Positions 62,340 to 64,000 of a DNA stretch of 64,000 nucleotides are shown piece by piece. The translations under genes and the position numbers were made by a program. Location of the stretch: contig CAYSFE010000003.1 in the NCBI GenBank assembly GCA_964430225.1, positions 17,406 through 81,405 on the forward strand. The letters are read 5' to 3'. The notes beneath the pieces were generated by a model, which did not search any database, was not told the origin of the DNA, and saw only the letters and a program-made list of their open reading frames with translations. Origin of the DNA: CAYSFE01 sp964430225 (GTDB lineage Bacteria > Patescibacteriota > Dojkabacteria > GCA-016699595 > JBAXKR01). The first letter of the stretch is position 1; every line of letters begins with the position of its first letter.

Positions 62340-63854
62340 TTAGTCTTTACCTGGCCATTTCATATCCCAGTCTTTAACGAGATATCTTGTTTCAAATCCT
62401 TCCTTACTAATTGGAAGAAGGCAAGTGAAATGATACATGAAAAAGTACCCTACTAGACTTAATAATATTGTTGAGATAAAGATTACAGATATTACTATTA
62501 TTGATCTTCTTACATCGTTTTCAATCTTCTTAAAGATTATGTCATTAAGAACTACTCCAAATATGAGGTAAGAGACTAGTAGAGCAGGGATATAGTGGTA
62601 AAGATACATGACTCGTGAGATGAAAGCATATGGAATCCAGTTTGCAAAATACAGAAGTAGTAGAAGAATATATACAAACCTTATCTTCTTACTTTCAAAA
62701 TAATCAGTAATCACTTTTGCAGATAGTATAATTACCCCTATTAAACCTAATACCCAATTAACAGGATTACCTATTAAATATACAAATGCGTATTCACCTT
62801 TTCCATCTGTTTGCCAGTAATAGCTAATGGTTCTTGCCATAACAGGCCATGTGATCCACTTGCTCCCTATCTCATCCTCTTTAGTAAAGTCTAATTCTGG
62901 TACATACTTTTGATATTTAAGTGATAACTGAAATTGAGAATACATCTTACAAAAGAAATCAGATTTGTTCGTTCCTGCTTTAAGATCTTCTAAGTACGAT
63001 GGACAGTAGTCAGCTATCTCATCTGCATTTTTTGTATATGTTTGTATATGAGCAAAGTGCCATGCAAATACAGAGAAATATATTGAAAGTACCATAACTA
63101 CACCTACAAAAACTTTAAGTGCTACTCTTGAAATATATCTAAAGAATATATCTTTTGTCTTACCTCCTAGCTTAGCTTCTTTCTTTACTTGTTTAATACA
63201 GATAAGTAGAAGAATAAATGGGACCAGAGAAAGTGAAAACCATTTAGTAGAGAATGATAATCCAAGAGCAACAAATGAAAGTATGAGATATATTACTGAA
63301 AGTTTTCTATTCTCCTCTTTATAGAACTTAAGAGAAAAGAGAATTGTAAGACTCATAAAGAAAAGTAGAAATGGAGTTATAAGTGCATACCTACTTTCTA
63401 CGATAAATATATTTTCAAATACCGTAAGCATTGAAACAAGTAAAGGAACAAAGTAGTTATCCTCTTTTTTCTTCCAGTTTATAAGCTCAAATGAAATTAA
63501 AAATACTATTAATGGCAAAAGGCTTCCAAATAGTTTAGGGAAGAATCTAATCCCATTTAGATCAAGTGGTGTTTTATAGTTCTCTACTTTGTTACCAAGT
63601 TTACTAGCATCTAGTTTCTTCTCAGCATCCGGGTTATACATCTTCATTCCATAATACATGAAGAGCCTTGCAAGATGTGGGTGTGGATCAAAGTAATATT
63701 GTCTTACAGCATAACTTTCTACTTGAGGTACAAAGTATGACTCATCAAACACAGTACTTTTAGTAGGTTCAGAGGATGGAAAAAATCTAGTAAAAAATCC
63801 TATTCCAACTAGAAAAACAATAATTCCTACTTTTACAATATCAAATTTTTTCAC
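62340..63854 (-). CDS. PMT-family protein O-mannosyltransferase (GT39-like)
   Basis: PMTs transfer mannose from a polyprenyl phosphate to Ser/Thr of exported proteins. The 504-residue protein has about eleven helices, an N-terminal 'VFDESYF' (Asp37, Glu38) and 'FDPHPHLARL' (55-64), matching the DE and HPP-like loops of PMTs, and a late 'VMYLYHYIPALL'. It begins at GTG 63854, overlapping the previous gene's stop (GTGA). It sits beside two Ser/Thr-rich surface proteins, which are plausible substrates. Confidence 0.85.
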   Translation of the reverse strand: MKKFDIVKVGIIVFLVGIGFFTRFFPSSEPTKSTVFDESYFVPQVESYAVRQYYFDPHPHLARLFMYYGMKMYNPDAEKKLDASKLGNKVENYKTPLDLNGIRFFPKLFGSLLPLIVFLISFELINWKKKEDNYFVPLLVSMLTVFENIFIVESRYALITPFLLFFMSLTILFSLKFYKEENRKLSVIYLILSFVALGLSFSTKWFSLSLVPFILLLICIKQVKKEAKLGGKTKDIFFRYISRVALKVFVGVVMVLSIYFSVFAWHFAHIQTYTKNADEIADYCPSYLEDLKAGTNKSDFFCKMYSQFQLSLKYQKYVPELDFTKEDEIGSKWITWPVMARTISYYWQTDGKGEYAFVYLIGNPVNWVLGLIGVIILSAKVITDYFESKKIRFVYILLLLLYFANWIPYAFISRVMYLYHYIPALLVSYLIFGVVLNDIIFKKIENDVRRSIIVISVIFISTILLSLVGYFFMYHFTCLLPISKEGFETRYLVKDWDMKWPGKD

Positions 63855-64000
63855 CTTTTAAGTTTTAAAGTATCTTCTTTGCTTGATCCTGATAATAGAA
63901 CAAACATAACTAGAGTGACAAGTATAGATAGTAAATTTATACCTGCTATTAAGTTAAATACAGATAGAACTGTTAAGAAAAATACATATGCTTCTTTATG
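63851..64000 (-). CDS. Membrane protein, C-terminal fragment running off the window
   Basis: The frame is open from the window edge to a TGA at 63851-63853. The 49 visible residues hold one or two hydrophobic segments ('VFLTVLSVFNLIAGI', 'LLSILVTLVMFVLL') and a basic tail. Its stop overlaps the GTG start of the mannosyltransferase gene, so it is the upstream gene of that operon. The family cannot be told from this fragment. Confidence 0.65.
   Translation of the reverse strand, partial: HKEAYVFFLTVLSVFNLIAGINLLSILVTLVMFVLLSGSSKEDTLKLKR

Noticed and set aside
1..64000. UGA recoded as Gly or Trp, as in some CPR groups
   Set aside because: UGA stops end genes at expected places (secD, the 39758 gene) and UGG is used for Trp, so the standard code fits.

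Overview
The window is AT-rich DNA (roughly one third G+C by eye) read with the standard code: TGA ends genes such as secD and TGG encodes Trp. Nearly every gene lacks a Shine-Dalgarno sequence, and at least four starts lie 5-7 nt after a consensus -10 box. Together with small core enzymes, many secreted proteins of no known family, separate SecD and SecF, a sortase and no sign of an outer membrane, this points to a Candidate Phyla Radiation (Patescibacteria) bacterium. The phylum cannot be fixed from the sequence alone. Two 100-N assembly gaps are present.

1-15.9 kb: a 5'-truncated giant surface protein (more than 4,060 residues, about 20 copies of a ~78-residue repeat, two nested LamG-like domains, a WxL-like C-terminus), a membrane-anchored protein resembling WxL-interacting proteins, then secD and secF. 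15.9-20.3 kb: mltG diverges from rpoD, which is followed by a frameshifted gene and its intact paralog, three small membrane or lipoprotein genes and tRNA-Asn. 20.4-24.7 kb: small accessory genes (zinc ribbon, P-loop kinase, YdeI-like and VOC fragments across a gap, DUF4287, DUF1801, secreted proteins) and a RelE-type toxin-antitoxin pair. 24.7-27.4 kb: an unrecognised secreted protein and a compact metK under a SAM-I riboswitch. 27.4-33.1 kb: phosphofructokinase, a ManC-like cupin, and three GH130 modules in two genes. 33.1-40 kb: HAD hydrolase, membrane proteins, an SDR, an unusual aquaporin and a MacAB-like ABC operon with an extra membrane protein. 39.7-44.3 kb: an orphan histidine kinase, a DUF4143-type ATPase behind a palindromic operator pair, an SRPBCC protein and a second toxin-antitoxin pair.

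44.3-54.5 kb: a minus-strand core operon, rpoB - unknown - rpoC - unknown - rpsL - rpsG. Unknown genes interrupt it, including between rpoB and rpoC, and its leader can fold into several perfect hairpins. 54.5-64 kb: a cell-surface island with a fibronectin-III protein, a sortase, two wall-anchored proteins ending in LPSTD and IPSTG signals, a PMT-type protein mannosyltransferase and the end of another membrane protein.

A common theme is building a decorated cell surface: Sec export, sortase anchoring, probable O-mannosylation, large adhesin-like repeat proteins, and cytoplasmic mannoside phosphorolysis feeding glycolysis.
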